NCBI GenBank assembly: GCA_944350265.1
Contig: CALVOG010000010.1
Span: 1 to 51,593 of the forward strand
From: an uncultured Clostridia bacterium
GTDB lineage: Bacteria; Bacillota; Clostridia; Christensenellales; UBA1242
Length of the DNA stretch: 51,593 nt
Reading direction: 5' to 3'
This document shows, piece after piece, positions 32,797 through 40,769 of the stretch; the first letter of the stretch is position 1; each line of letters opens with the position of its first letter. The translations under genes and the position numbers were made by a program. Under the pieces are notes generated by a model that was given only the letters and a program-made list of their open reading frames with translations, did no database searches and was not told the origin of the DNA.

Positions 32797-33189
32797 ATGG
32801 AAGAAAGAGTTATTAAACCTCATTTGGTTAAGCCAATGCTGGAAAAAATTGTGTATGAGAAGTTGAATAATCCACAAAATGGCGTTATGGTCAACATAAA
32901 ACCAGAGGACGTCATCGACGTAAAAAAGTTGACCGAGGAGGTCGTTCGCGTGACGCTGACAAGAAGTTTGCGCGTTTCGCCTAACAGCCTTTTGAAATTG
33001 TCGGTCACAATGACGGTGGATATCCCTGTTGATTCGATTGAATTCTCGCGCCTTGAAGACCCAAAAGGTTACATTCGAAACAGCCAGCCTGTGAAGATTG
33101 CGCTTGGATATATTTCAAACCTCATCACCGAAATCACCATAAATTCAGCGGTCGGGCCGATTGTTACCCCGCCGAATATCCAAGAATAA
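32797..33189 (+). CDS. SecB-like small chaperone or unknown, 130 aa
   Basis: ATG 32797 follows TAGGAGTG; the longer frame to 32755 lies in the promoter. The product has alternating strands (VVRVTLTRSLRVS; LLKLSVTMTVDIP) and ends in a long helix and PPNI tail (KIALGYISNLITEITINSAV, then GPIVTPPNI). This strand-rich body plus helix with a Gly-Pro-(hydrophobic)-Pro ending is like SecB-family chaperones. The similarity is by eye only, and the protein may instead be an unrelated hypothetical. Confidence 0.6.
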   Translation: MEERVIKPHLVKPMLEKIVYEKLNNPQNGVMVNIKPEDVIDVKKLTEEVVRVTLTRSLRVSPNSLLKLSVTMTVDIPVDSIEFSRLEDPKGYIRNSQPVKIALGYISNLITEITINSAVGPIVTPPNIQE

Positions 33190-33198
33190 CCTAAGAGG

Positions 33199-33272
33199 GG
33201 CGGAAGTAAAATTTTTATGCAATAAAAATTTTGAAAACTTTGTTTTCGCGTGCGTGGCACGCCACTTCCGCC
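33199..33272. other. Nested hairpin downstream of the SecB-like gene
   Basis: GGCGGAAGT at 33199-33207 pairs with ACTTCCGCC at 33264-33272. Inside, AAAATTTTTAT at 33208-33218 pairs perfectly with ATAAAAATTTT at 33222-33232 around a 3-nt loop. It may be a terminator-like or processing structure, or a palindromic repeat. Confidence 0.6.
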
Positions 33273-33409
33273 GAGGTATTTCTTGAGGTATTTCTTGAGG
33301 TATGTTTTTAGGAGAAAACAAAGGTATTTCTTTAAGAAAAAAGAGGTATTTCTTTAAGAAAAAAGAGGTATTTCTTTAAGAAAAAATTAGAGGTCTTTAA
33401 GAAAAATTA
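33272..33409. repeat. Short tandem repeat array (about 22-bp unit)
   Basis: Two 14-bp copies of GAGGTATTTCTT are followed by three near-identical units of GAGGTATTTCTTTAAGAAAA plus a degenerate fourth. Each unit holds the inverted pair TTTCTTTAAGAAA. It is adjacent to family B repeats and contains no gene. Confidence 0.75.
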
Positions 33410-33420
33410 AACGTTTTAAC

Positions 33421-33697
33421 CGAACTAAGCGCGACGAGGTTGCATTTTTGAGAGGCTGATGTTCATTCAAACTGTGATGAAAAGCACGCTAAATTTGTTA
33501 GAATTTATTAAAATTTTGTGTCAACAAAATTTCAACATTACATAGTTTATATTATCGGAAGTCGAACCAAGCGCGGCGAAGTCGCATTTGAGTGAGACTG
33601 ATGTTTATTCAAACTGTGATGAAAAGCACGCTAAATTTGTTAGAATTTATTAAAATTTTGTGTCAACAAAATTTCAACATCACATAGTTTGTATTAA
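33421..33697. repeat. Interspersed repeat family B, two tandem copies
   Basis: Two units of about 138 bp (33421-33558 and 33561-33697) share GAAC(T/C)AAGCGCG, ACTGATGTTTATTCAAACTGTGATG-like starts (first 12 bases ACTGATGTTTAT), AAGCACGCTAAATTTGTTAG and TTTCAACATCACATAGTTT-like ends. The ends form an imperfect inverted pair (AAACTGTGATG versus CATCACATAGTTT). Further copies lie at 36450-36730. Confidence 0.8.
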
Positions 33698-33741
33698 AAA
33701 GCAATAAAAAATATTGAGCAAAAATAAAACAAGCGAAATAT

Positions 33742-33815
33742 GCGGATATAGTACATCGGTAGTATGCGGGCTTCCCAAGCCTGAGAGGTGGGTCCGACTC
33801 CCATTATCCGCTCCA
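33742..33815 (+). tRNA. tRNA-Gly (anticodon CCC), with an unusual T-loop
   Basis: Acceptor GCGGATA pairs with TATCCGC, then TCCA. The D stem GTAC/GTAT and anticodon stem CGGGC/GCCTG hold, and the loop TTCCCAA gives CCC. The T stem GTGGG/CCCAT encloses TCCGACT, so position 55 is C instead of the nearly universal U. It is otherwise intact. Confidence 0.88.
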
Positions 33816-34170
33816 AGAAAAATTTTTGCACTTTTGCTTGTTTTCGAGTAAACTCGAAAAGCGACGCTCTTACGTTTAAAATTTTTCTTTGCGACCAAAC
33901 GCAACTCGCACTTCGTTGGCGAGTTGGTCGCAACTTAAAGTGGTTTTGATTTTGAGATAAGAGAGAAATACAAACTGCACTTTTGCTCATTTTCGAAACA
34001 AGTTCGAAAAGTATCGCTTTTTCGTTTGTTTTCGCGCTTTCGTGGTTAAATATTTTTGTTTGGTACTCTTATTTTTTCTTTTTTCATTCATATTTTTTCT
34101 TAAAACGGATTATTTTTGAAATAAAAAATAAGAAAGAAGAAATAAAAGTTGTGGAATTAATTTTTCTATT
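33816..34170. other. Noncoding region with palindromes
   Basis: A perfect hairpin TTTTCGAGT/ACTCGAAAA lies at 33841-33860. A larger nested hairpin at 33891-33931 has GCGACCA/TGGTCGC outside and AACTCGC/GCGAGTT inside. A variant of the first hairpin (TTTTCGAA/TTCGAAAA) recurs near 33990-34012. I see no gene. Confidence 0.5.
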
Positions 34171-34193
34171 GTATAATATATTAGGTGATTATT

Positions 34194-34550
34194 ATGAAAG
34201 AAAGCGTATTACATAAGAAGGCATTGCAATTTGCTGCGGATATAGTTAAATTTTATGAAAACTTTTTACTACTTAAAAAGGATAACACCATTGCGAAACA
34301 ACTTATTCGGTCAGCGACTAGCATAGGTGCAAATCTTAACGAGGCAACCTATGGAAATTCTAAGGCTGATTTTATTTCAAAACTTCACATCGCTTTAAAG
34401 GAATGTTCTGAAAGTTTATATTGGTTGCGATTGATTGAGAGGGTGGGTTACGGCATAGAAAAATTAGACATATTGATTAAAGAGTGTGAAGAAATAAAAG
34501 CACTTCTAATAAAATCAATAAACACAGCAAAATCAAATGTCCATAATTAA
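34194..34550 (+). CDS. Four-helix-bundle protein (S23/IVS-encoded family)
   Basis: A 118-aa all-helical protein matching the family first seen encoded in 23S rRNA intervening sequences: IAKQLIRSATSIGANLNEA at about residues 32-50 is the hallmark, followed by FISKLHIALKECSESLYWL. Function is unknown, and members often lie near mobile DNA or diversity-generating elements. ATG 34194 is preferred over a GTG three codons upstream. Preceded by TTGTGG-17 bp-TATAAT. Confidence 0.88.
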   Translation: MKESVLHKKALQFAADIVKFYENFLLLKKDNTIAKQLIRSATSIGANLNEATYGNSKADFISKLHIALKECSESLYWLRLIERVGYGIEKLDILIKECEEIKALLIKSINTAKSNVHN

Positions 34551-34638
34551 TTTAAAGGAATTTTAAACTTTTTTACTTTTATTTTGAATTTAAAAAATTT
34601 TGTGCTATAATATTAGTGTCTTTTGTGTGGAGAAGATT

Positions 34639-35262
34639 ATGGAAAAGTTAAACACAACCAGTGATGTTAAAAAATATTTAGCGAGTGGCGAAATGACAAA
34701 GCCATTTTTGCGCGATATAGTTGTCTTTCGAAAAATTCAATCCGACCAAAAAGTGAATTCGGCACACCGCACTGAACTTGAAAGTTTAATTGGTTATATT
34801 GACAATCATTTGAAATATGCTGAAAATCAAAAGATTAGAGACGAAAACAAATTTCGTCGGACGGCTAAAGAGATTTGGAAGAGTAAGTTTACGACAGGCT
34901 GTGCCGACTATGCTCTTGTATTTGCCACGATGGCACGGCAAATAGGGGTTCCAACCAGCATATTGGAAACTGCCGATAAGCATTTTTTAGACGAGTTTAG
35001 TTTAGACAACAACATCAAAAATTATAAGGGTCATTTCTTTTGCGAATGTTTTTATAACGAAGAGTGGGTGCTTGTTGACCCGACATTTAATAAGATTATA
35101 AGAAATTACGATGTGAACAATATAATATTGCCATATCATAACGGCGAACGCTTTAAAGCATATCTTAGAGAGGTTGATTTTGGAAAAGAGCGGGATATAG
35201 ATAAAACTAATAGATTGCTTGTTGAAATGTCGTTAGAAGGCAGAGATAAAAGGGGAAGATAG
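34639..35262 (+). CDS. Transglutaminase-like cysteine peptidase-fold protein, 207 aa
   Basis: The catalytic triad pattern of transglutaminase-like proteins is visible: Cys in TTGCADYALVFATMARQIGV (about residue 83), His in KGHFFCECF (about 132) and Asp in WVLVDPTF (about 145). No signal peptide or TM segment is seen, so it probably acts in the cytoplasm. ATG 34639 follows GGAGAAG. The frame upstream to 34600 lies over a TATAAT-like sequence. The substrate is unknown. tRNA-Pro follows 9 bp after the stop. Confidence 0.83.
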   Translation: MEKLNTTSDVKKYLASGEMTKPFLRDIVVFRKIQSDQKVNSAHRTELESLIGYIDNHLKYAENQKIRDENKFRRTAKEIWKSKFTTGCADYALVFATMARQIGVPTSILETADKHFLDEFSLDNNIKNYKGHFFCECFYNEEWVLVDPTFNKIIRNYDVNNIILPYHNGERFKAYLREVDFGKERDIDKTNRLLVEMSLEGRDKRGR

Positions 35263-35271
35263 TTTCTCTTT

Positions 35272-35347
35272 CGAGGTGTAGCGCAGTTGGTAGCGCGCAC
35301 GGTTCGGGACCGTGAGGCCGTGGGTTCGAGCCCCGCCACCTCGACCA
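35272..35347 (+). tRNA. tRNA-Pro (anticodon CGG)
   Basis: Acceptor CGAGGTG pairs with CACCTCG, then ACCA. The anticodon stem CACGG/CCGTG surrounds TTCGGGA, giving CGG, and the T-loop is TTCGAGC. Confidence 0.94.
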
Positions 35348-35356
35348 ACATTTAAG

Positions 35357-35382
35357 ACAACCATCACTTTGGTTGTTTTTTA
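35357..35382 (+). terminator. Intrinsic terminator after tRNA-Pro
   Basis: ACAACC at 35357-35362 pairs with GGTTGT at 35371-35376, followed by a T run. Confidence 0.8.
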
Positions 35383-35653
35383 TTATCATTTTCACATACA
35401 TTTGAAATAGTTACATTGCATTTATTGCTAGTTTTTAGAGTTTGACATTTACTGTTTTTACTTTTCATCCATATTTTTAATTTTTTATTTAATCATTATT
35501 TTCGCTTGCAGGTTAATTTATTTAAGTTGATATTTTTTAATACATAAGCAAATTTTTCGAATTTTTTTTGGAAAGCCAATTATTAAGTTATGTTTTTTCG
35601 ATTAAGTTTTAGGTGGTTATTAAATTTACGGTTTCGGCGGGAGTGGTTAAATT
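35383..35653. other. AT-rich intergenic stretch
   Basis: It is T-rich with no coding frame or strong hairpin. The last 40 bases contain GCGGGAGTGG, a possible ribosome site for a TTG start of the racemase. Confidence 0.4.
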
Positions 35654-35677
35654 TTGCGAAAAATCATATGTAAGTAT

Positions 35678-36445
35678 ATGATTAATGTGCTGTTAGTTGA
35701 CAGTGGGGCGGGAGGCGTGAACATACTTTGTGAGTGTGTGAGGGTGTGTCCGCGTTGCAACTACCTTCTTTTTTGCGACCATTTTAATTTGCCGTATGGC
35801 GAAAAGTCTAAGAGCGAACTTATTAAAATAACCGAAAAAAACCTTAATTTAATTGAAAGTTTTTTCAAGTTTGATATTGTGATTTTTGCTTGCAACACGC
35901 TGACCGCCACGGTTATTGACGAGATGCGCGACCTTAGAAAAAATGTCATCTTCATCGGCACGGTGCCAGCAATAAAGCCAGCGCTTGCTGAGTTTCCAGC
36001 CAAGGATATTTTGCTTGTTGCAACCAAAACCACAACTGAAAATAATAAACTTTTTTTGAAACATAAGAATGAAATCAACTTTCTTGTTTTAAAAGATTTG
36101 GCGTCGCTAATCGATGAAAATTTGGAGAACATTGAAACCCTTTCGCCATATTTAGAAAAGAAATTGACGGACGATTTTAAAGCGCTTGTGCTTGGTTGCA
36201 CGCATTACCTTTCCGTTGCAAACCTTATTAAGGAAATTCACCCAAATGTTAAAATTTTTGACAGTGCAAATGGAGTGGCTCGTAGACTTTTAAGTTTTGT
36301 TGATATGTTGGAAGGTGGAGAGGTTTTGGTAAATAAAAAAGGGGAAACCACTTGCGAAAATTTTAATGTGCAGATTATGTGCGATGATGACGAAATGCGC
36401 GCAAAATTTTGGTGGTATTATTTCAAAAAAATCAACGAGAATTAA
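35678..36445 (+). CDS. Aspartate/glutamate racemase family protein (MurI-like)
   Basis: A 255-aa protein with the two catalytic cysteines of cofactor-independent racemases: CNT in IFACNTLTA at about residue 75 and CTH in VLGCTHY at about 180, plus the N-terminal VDSGAGGVN loop. It probably supplies D-glutamate for peptidoglycan, although divergence from typical MurI (for example DSGAGG rather than DSGVGG) leaves aspartate racemase open. ATG 35678 fits the family start; a TTG at 35654 behind GGGAG would add eight residues. Confidence 0.85.
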   Translation: MINVLLVDSGAGGVNILCECVRVCPRCNYLLFCDHFNLPYGEKSKSELIKITEKNLNLIESFFKFDIVIFACNTLTATVIDEMRDLRKNVIFIGTVPAIKPALAEFPAKDILLVATKTTTENNKLFLKHKNEINFLVLKDLASLIDENLENIETLSPYLEKKLTDDFKALVLGCTHYLSVANLIKEIHPNVKIFDSANGVARRLLSFVDMLEGGEVLVNKKGETTCENFNVQIMCDDDEMRAKFWWYYFKKINEN

Positions 36446-36449
36446 TTCG

Positions 36450-36730
36450 TATTGACGGAATCCGAACCAAGCGCGACGAAAGTTCGCATTTGAGTGAGGC
36501 TGATGTTTAAACACACTATGTGATGCACACAATTTACTGTGTATTCTGCATTTAGCAAATTTAAAATTTAACTTGCTTAAATTTTAACATCATAGAGTCT
36601 ATATTATCGGAAGTTGCTTGCAAGGGTGAGACTGATGTTTATTCAAACTGTGATGGCGGGCAAGGCACGCTAAATTCGTTGGAATTTATTAAAATTTTGT
36701 GGCAATAAAATTTTAACATCACAAAGTTTG
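36450..36730. repeat. Interspersed repeat family B, two diverged copies
   Basis: The first copy (about 36450-36600) carries GAACCAAGCGCGACGAAAG and TGATGTTTAAACACACTATG, ending ACATCATAGAGTCTATATTA. The second (about 36600-36730) carries GACTGATGTTTATTCAAACT, GCACGCTAAATTCGTTGG and ACATCACAAAGTTTG. They match the pair at 33421-33697, with the first copy most diverged. Confidence 0.75.
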
Positions 36731-37313
36731 CAAAAATAAAAAAAATGCGAAAAAAATGCATTTTTTCACGTTTTTTATCAATTTTTTTATGTTTTTTGCT
36801 AATTTTTTATGATTTTTTTAATTTTTTTTATTTTTATTATATTTACCACTTATGTTAATTTTAATTAATTCCACGTTGATTTTTTATTAAAACGGCTTTT
36901 GGTTAGGTAAAAAGCCCAGTTTTGGGCAATATTTCGCTTAATTTACTAATATAAATTTAACATTTTTATTGCGTTTTAATAAATTTTAATTAAATATTTT
37001 TTTGCCATTTTTTAATATAATTTTTATTTTTTAATGTTTTTTTAATGTTTTTTTAATATTTTTTCGCATTTTTGGTGATATTTTTTAATTTTTTTGTTTT
37101 TTTGCTTATTTTCGATTGTTTTATGTTTTAATTTTTTGGTGTTTTTAGTCATCTCTGTGTTTCTAAAAATTTTACTTTTATCAATATTCAAGCAATCTTT
37201 TATTATCTTAAATTTGAGTATTTTTAAAATATAACTCTCATCTAAATTTAAGCCTCTTTCAGATTTTTATTTAAACTATGTTTTAAGGGTTTTAACTATT
37301 AAAAATTTTATCA
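36731..37313. other. Long T-rich noncoding region
   Basis: Nearly 580 bp are dominated by T runs on the plus strand with very few G or C. No gene, hairpin with a GC-rich stem or clear repeat is seen. The convergent racemase and rubrerythrin genes end on either side. Confidence 0.5.
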
Positions 37314-37919
37314 TTAATTTTCAAGTTCGTCCGTCTCGTCGATATGCTCTAAATCAATGATGACATAGCCCTCGGGTAAGTGACAAAGTGGGCAGTGTTT
37401 ATAACTTTCCTTAGCAATCTCAACATATCCGCAGTTGGAGCATTTCCACTTCTCAGGTTTTTGGCGCTTATACATCGTGTGGCTTTTATAGAGTTTGTGA
37501 AGGTAGGCAAGCATTTTGTGGTGTGTTTCCTCCACGCGCGCAACCATTAAAAAAGATTTTGAGATATCCAAAAAGCCCTCATCCTCGGCGACCTTCGCAA
37601 AAGTTGGATAGATATTTTTTGCTTCGGCAAATTCATTTTCAGCCTCATTCTTTAACGAAAATTTAAGTTCTGCGGTTTCAAAGGGGAAGCCCGCCTCAAT
37701 GCCGATATTTTTTGCGCTTCCTTTTTCAACGATATAGTCATAGAAAAGTTTAGCGTGTGCCATTTCGTTTTTTGCCAAAGTTTTCATAGTGTCTGAAAGA
37801 AATTTTTGGTCATCTGCGAGCGCCATTTTGCTGACAAATTGATAGCGCGCACCCGCTTGGCACTCGGCGGAGAAACTTCTTGCCAAATTTATTTTTGTTA
37901 CGCTTTCATTAAAATCCAT
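37314..37919 (-). CDS. rbr: Rubrerythrin
   Basis: A 201-aa protein with two halves of the ferritin-like di-iron domain (EXXH-type ligands in KNEMAHAKLFYDY at about residues 51-63 and ARVEETHHKML at about 127-137) and a C-terminal rubredoxin-like domain with the Cys pairs CSNCG and CPLC followed by LPEGY. The length is normal. Rubrerythrins reduce hydrogen peroxide in anaerobes. GAGGTGAATT precedes the ATG. No perR or related gene is next to it. Confidence 0.94.
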   Translation of the reverse strand: MDFNESVTKINLARSFSAECQAGARYQFVSKMALADDQKFLSDTMKTLAKNEMAHAKLFYDYIVEKGSAKNIGIEAGFPFETAELKFSLKNEAENEFAEAKNIYPTFAKVAEDEGFLDISKSFLMVARVEETHHKMLAYLHKLYKSHTMYKRQKPEKWKCSNCGYVEIAKESYKHCPLCHLPEGYVIIDLEHIDETDELEN

Positions 37920-38066
37920 AATTCACCTCGCATAAATATTTGCCAAATTTATTTTTAATTATTCATTTGCTTTTTTTTCATATTTTGTTTACAATATAAC
38001 TATATGATTATTTTCGCGCGTCAACTTTGCTTTCTTGCATAGGCAAAGATAATTTTAGGAGGTGTT

Positions 38067-38846
38067 ATGCTTTTACCAGATAAAGGAAAACCGACCAAGT
38101 ATGAAATGATAAGGAAAAATTATTACATCATAATCGACAACGAGCGCTCGTCCATTCGTAAGTTGCGCAACAATTTGGGCTTTTACAGCATTGTTGCTGA
38201 CGGCACGGTGAACGAGGAGGAGGTGGTTTATGACACCGACAAAAAACTTCTCACAGGTGTTGGGCTTATTTTAAGGAAGAAATTGACGCCAAAGCGCGCA
38301 TATTTTTCGCTGGTTCGCATAAACAACTTAACTGACAGTTTTCAACTGCACGAGAAAAAATCTTTCCTTGGCGAATGCGAGAGAGAGGATAATCCAAGCG
38401 ATTTCCCTGTGCAGATTGCCGACGCTGTTAACAACATCTTCAACAATGTTTTCACAATAAATTTGGTGGACGTTGTCAAGCATTGCTTTCCATACATCAA
38501 AATTGCGGTGGGCGGAAACAAGTATAAAATCGTCAGCGGAACGGGGTATGAGGTTGTTGTGTCGTTCGAAACCTTGGCGATAAGAGATATGCGCACCGGC
38601 AGAAAGGGTGTTAAGCGCATTTTTTCGCTCGAAATGGAAGATGACCCTGACTATGAGCGTGAAAGAGAGCATATTGAGGCGGTGATTGAGCGTTACTGCA
38701 AGGAACTTGTGCCTGTGATGAAAAATAGGTTTGAAATCGCACAAACGCTGGTGACCGCGCCAATAGTTGATAAAAAGGAAGAACGCAAGAAAAAGTTGGA
38801 AGAAAAGCGGAAGAAAAAGGAAGCGGAAGCGCGCGCTGAGGAATAG
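38067..38846 (+). CDS. CYTH-like protein with lysine-rich tail, 259 aa
   Basis: The body (to about residue 220) shows alternating strands with VVYDTDKKLLTGVGLILRKK, which resembles the DT-loop-LRxR segment of CYTH/triphosphate tunnel enzymes. The usual N-terminal ExExK is replaced by KPTKYEMIRK, so catalysis is uncertain. The C-terminal 30 residues are a highly charged helix (KKEERKKKLEEKRKKKEAEA). TTAGGAGGTG precedes the ATG. Single gene between rubrerythrin and a family A repeat. Confidence 0.6.
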   Translation: MLLPDKGKPTKYEMIRKNYYIIIDNERSSIRKLRNNLGFYSIVADGTVNEEEVVYDTDKKLLTGVGLILRKKLTPKRAYFSLVRINNLTDSFQLHEKKSFLGECEREDNPSDFPVQIADAVNNIFNNVFTINLVDVVKHCFPYIKIAVGGNKYKIVSGTGYEVVVSFETLAIRDMRTGRKGVKRIFSLEMEDDPDYEREREHIEAVIERYCKELVPVMKNRFEIAQTLVTAPIVDKKEERKKKLEEKRKKKEAEARAEE

Positions 38847-38879
38847 GCGGGGCTACTGCCTTTGTGTGCATACTTTTAT

Positions 38880-39240
38880 TTTGCTTTAAAGTAACTAAGC
38901 GCTTGGATGTGTGATGTGTTCTGGGTTTAGCCGTGTTTTTCTTACAAAAATATGTTTTTTTAGAGGATAGATTAGACGTTCGCGGGCGGTGATTAGAGTG
39001 AGCAGCCTTCGGTTTAAACAATAAAGTTTAACACGAGACACATTAAAAAGTGGCAATGCCACCTTCGCTTCGCTCAGAATGACCAAGCACGCTTGGATGT
39101 GTGATGTGTTCTGGGTTTAGGCGTGTTTTGCTGACGGTTGACGTGTGATTACAACGATGCTTAACCGTAAGGTGGCACCGCTAAATGTCATTCTGAGCAA
39201 GGAACGCTAGTGACGCCAGCGAAGAATCTCGTCGTACTTT
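38880..39240. repeat. Interspersed repeat family A, direct and inverted copies
   Basis: A forward unit at about 38899-39085 (GGATGTGTGATGTG, CGCGGGCGGTGATT, AGCAGCCTTCGGTTTAAAC, GTGGCAATGCCACC, CTTCGCTCAGAATGAC) and a partial second copy at 39086-39125 are followed by an inverted core at 39186-39236 with an insertion (GAGCAAGGAACGCTAGTGAC). The inserted variant also occurs at 49676. Confidence 0.8.
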
Positions 39241-39310
39241 CAAAATCTCGGAAAATACCACTTTTGTGAGAATTTTTAATAAGTTTTCACCTTTTCTCAT
39301 ATGATATTTT

Positions 39311-40738
39311 GTGGAAAAGAAGAAACTTTCATTTTGGACAAAGTTATGCTATGGGGTTGGCAATTTAGGTTATGGCAGTATGGGACAAACTGTCAACTCT
39401 TTTATTATGTTTTTCGCCACAAGTGTGATGGGTTTGCAGGGCGCTTTGGTGGGCGCAATGATTGCACTCACTTCGCTTTGGGATGGAGTGTCCGACCCAA
39501 TAATCGGCTATCTTTCCGACCGCACCAAAAACAGATTTTTCGGCAGGCGCCTTTTATATATGCTGATTGCGTCGTTTTCGCTTGCGATTTGCAATGTGCT
39601 TTTGTGGAGTTGCCCTGCGAAGAAGGGCTCAGGGCTTGCGGTTGTTTGGCTTGTTATGTTTTTACTCTTACAAGAGACCTTCAACACCTTTTTTGCCACG
39701 CCGTATTCAGCGCTTTGCATCGACATTGCGCCAGATTACAACGACCAAACAAAGATGCAAAGTTTTAAATCGGTTTTCTACATTCTCGGGCTTATTATGC
39801 CAAGCGTTTTGATGTATATTTTTATGCCGTCCAATGTGGGCGTGCAGACGCAGTTTGATAAGTCGGGCTATGTGAACATTGCGCTTGTTAATTCTTTGCT
39901 TGTTGTGGTGAGTGGGCTTATTTCCATTTTCGGCACGCGAAAGAGGGTGCTTTCAATGCCGAATTACGACAAGGGCGTCATTGATTCCACTCAAAAACAC
40001 GGCTTCAAAAAGATAATCGGTGGCTACTTTGAAACGCTTAAAAAGAAGGATTTTCGCATTGTCACGCTCGGTTATTCGGTGTCGCTTATCGCATCCATAT
40101 TCATTACGTCGGTGGGGATGCATCTTTTCACATTTTGCTATCACTTTTCGTCCACACAAATTTCGGTGATTATGATTTGCCTCTTTGGCGGGGCGATTTT
40201 TTCGCAATTAATTTGGGTGAATTTGGTGAAAAAATACGACAAAAAGCAAACGCTTATCTTCGCGCTGTGCCTTTTACTTGTTGGAATCGCGCTCACAAGT
40301 GTCACCTTCCTCTTTCGCACTTACACCACGGCGGACACCATCTTCTTTTTTGTTTTGCCGTGCATTTTTGTATGCGGAGTGGGGTCGGGCGCGCTTTACT
40401 CTCTTCCACACTCAATGTATGCCGATGTGGTGACGATGGAGCAGTTTAAGACCAAAGAAAACAACGCGGGGCGCTATACGGGCTACTACACTTTCACATA
40501 CAACTTCACAAATTCTATTACACTTTTAGTTATCGGCGTGCTACTCGATTTAATTCACTTCGACTCAACGATGCCACTTCAAGCGCTCTCTGTGCAAGCG
40601 GGGCTTGGCAAGATTGTCTTTTTTGGGAGTAGTGTGGCGATAACGCTTGCCATTATGATTTTTTCAAACTACTCCATTAAGCGTGCTGACATTTTAAAGG
40701 TGCAGATTAAAGAGATAGAAAGTAAGAAATTTAATTGA
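39311..40738 (+). CDS. GPH-family sugar/sodium symporter (MFS)
   Basis: A 475-aa integral membrane protein with twelve hydrophobic helices. The N terminus (YGVGNLGYGSMGQTVNSFIM) and the loop WDGVSDPIIGYLSDRTKNRF between helices 2 and 3 are the signature of glycoside-pentoside-hexuronide:cation symporters such as MelB and XynB-like carriers. The substrate cannot be told; no glycosidase is adjacent. The start is GTG 39311, with a -10-like TATGAT only 5 nt upstream and no ribosome site. Its stop overlaps the -35 box of the addB promoter. Confidence 0.9.
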   Translation: MEKKKLSFWTKLCYGVGNLGYGSMGQTVNSFIMFFATSVMGLQGALVGAMIALTSLWDGVSDPIIGYLSDRTKNRFFGRRLLYMLIASFSLAICNVLLWSCPAKKGSGLAVVWLVMFLLLQETFNTFFATPYSALCIDIAPDYNDQTKMQSFKSVFYILGLIMPSVLMYIFMPSNVGVQTQFDKSGYVNIALVNSLLVVVSGLISIFGTRKRVLSMPNYDKGVIDSTQKHGFKKIIGGYFETLKKKDFRIVTLGYSVSLIASIFITSVGMHLFTFCYHFSSTQISVIMICLFGGAIFSQLIWVNLVKKYDKKQTLIFALCLLLVGIALTSVTFLFRTYTTADTIFFFVLPCIFVCGVGSGALYSLPHSMYADVVTMEQFKTKENNAGRYTGYYTFTYNFTNSITLLVIGVLLDLIHFDSTMPLQALSVQAGLGKIVFFGSSVAITLAIMIFSNYSIKRADILKVQIKEIESKKFN

Positions 40739-40763
40739 AAAATCTCTCTTTTTATGCTAGAAT
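40735..40763 (+). promoter_or_regulatory. addB promoter, apparently leaderless
   Basis: TTGAAA at 40735-40740, a 17-bp spacer and TAGAAT at 40758-40763. ATG follows after six bases and no ribosome site exists. Confidence 0.75.
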
Positions 40764-40769
40764 ACCTCT

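Noticed and set aside
33272-33409. CRISPR-like array
   Set aside because: Units are contiguous with no unique spacers and no cas genes are nearby; it is a simple tandem repeat.
34194-34550. Four-helix-bundle gene as part of an rRNA intervening sequence
   Set aside because: The family was first seen in 23S rRNA insertions, but no rRNA sequence flanks it here.
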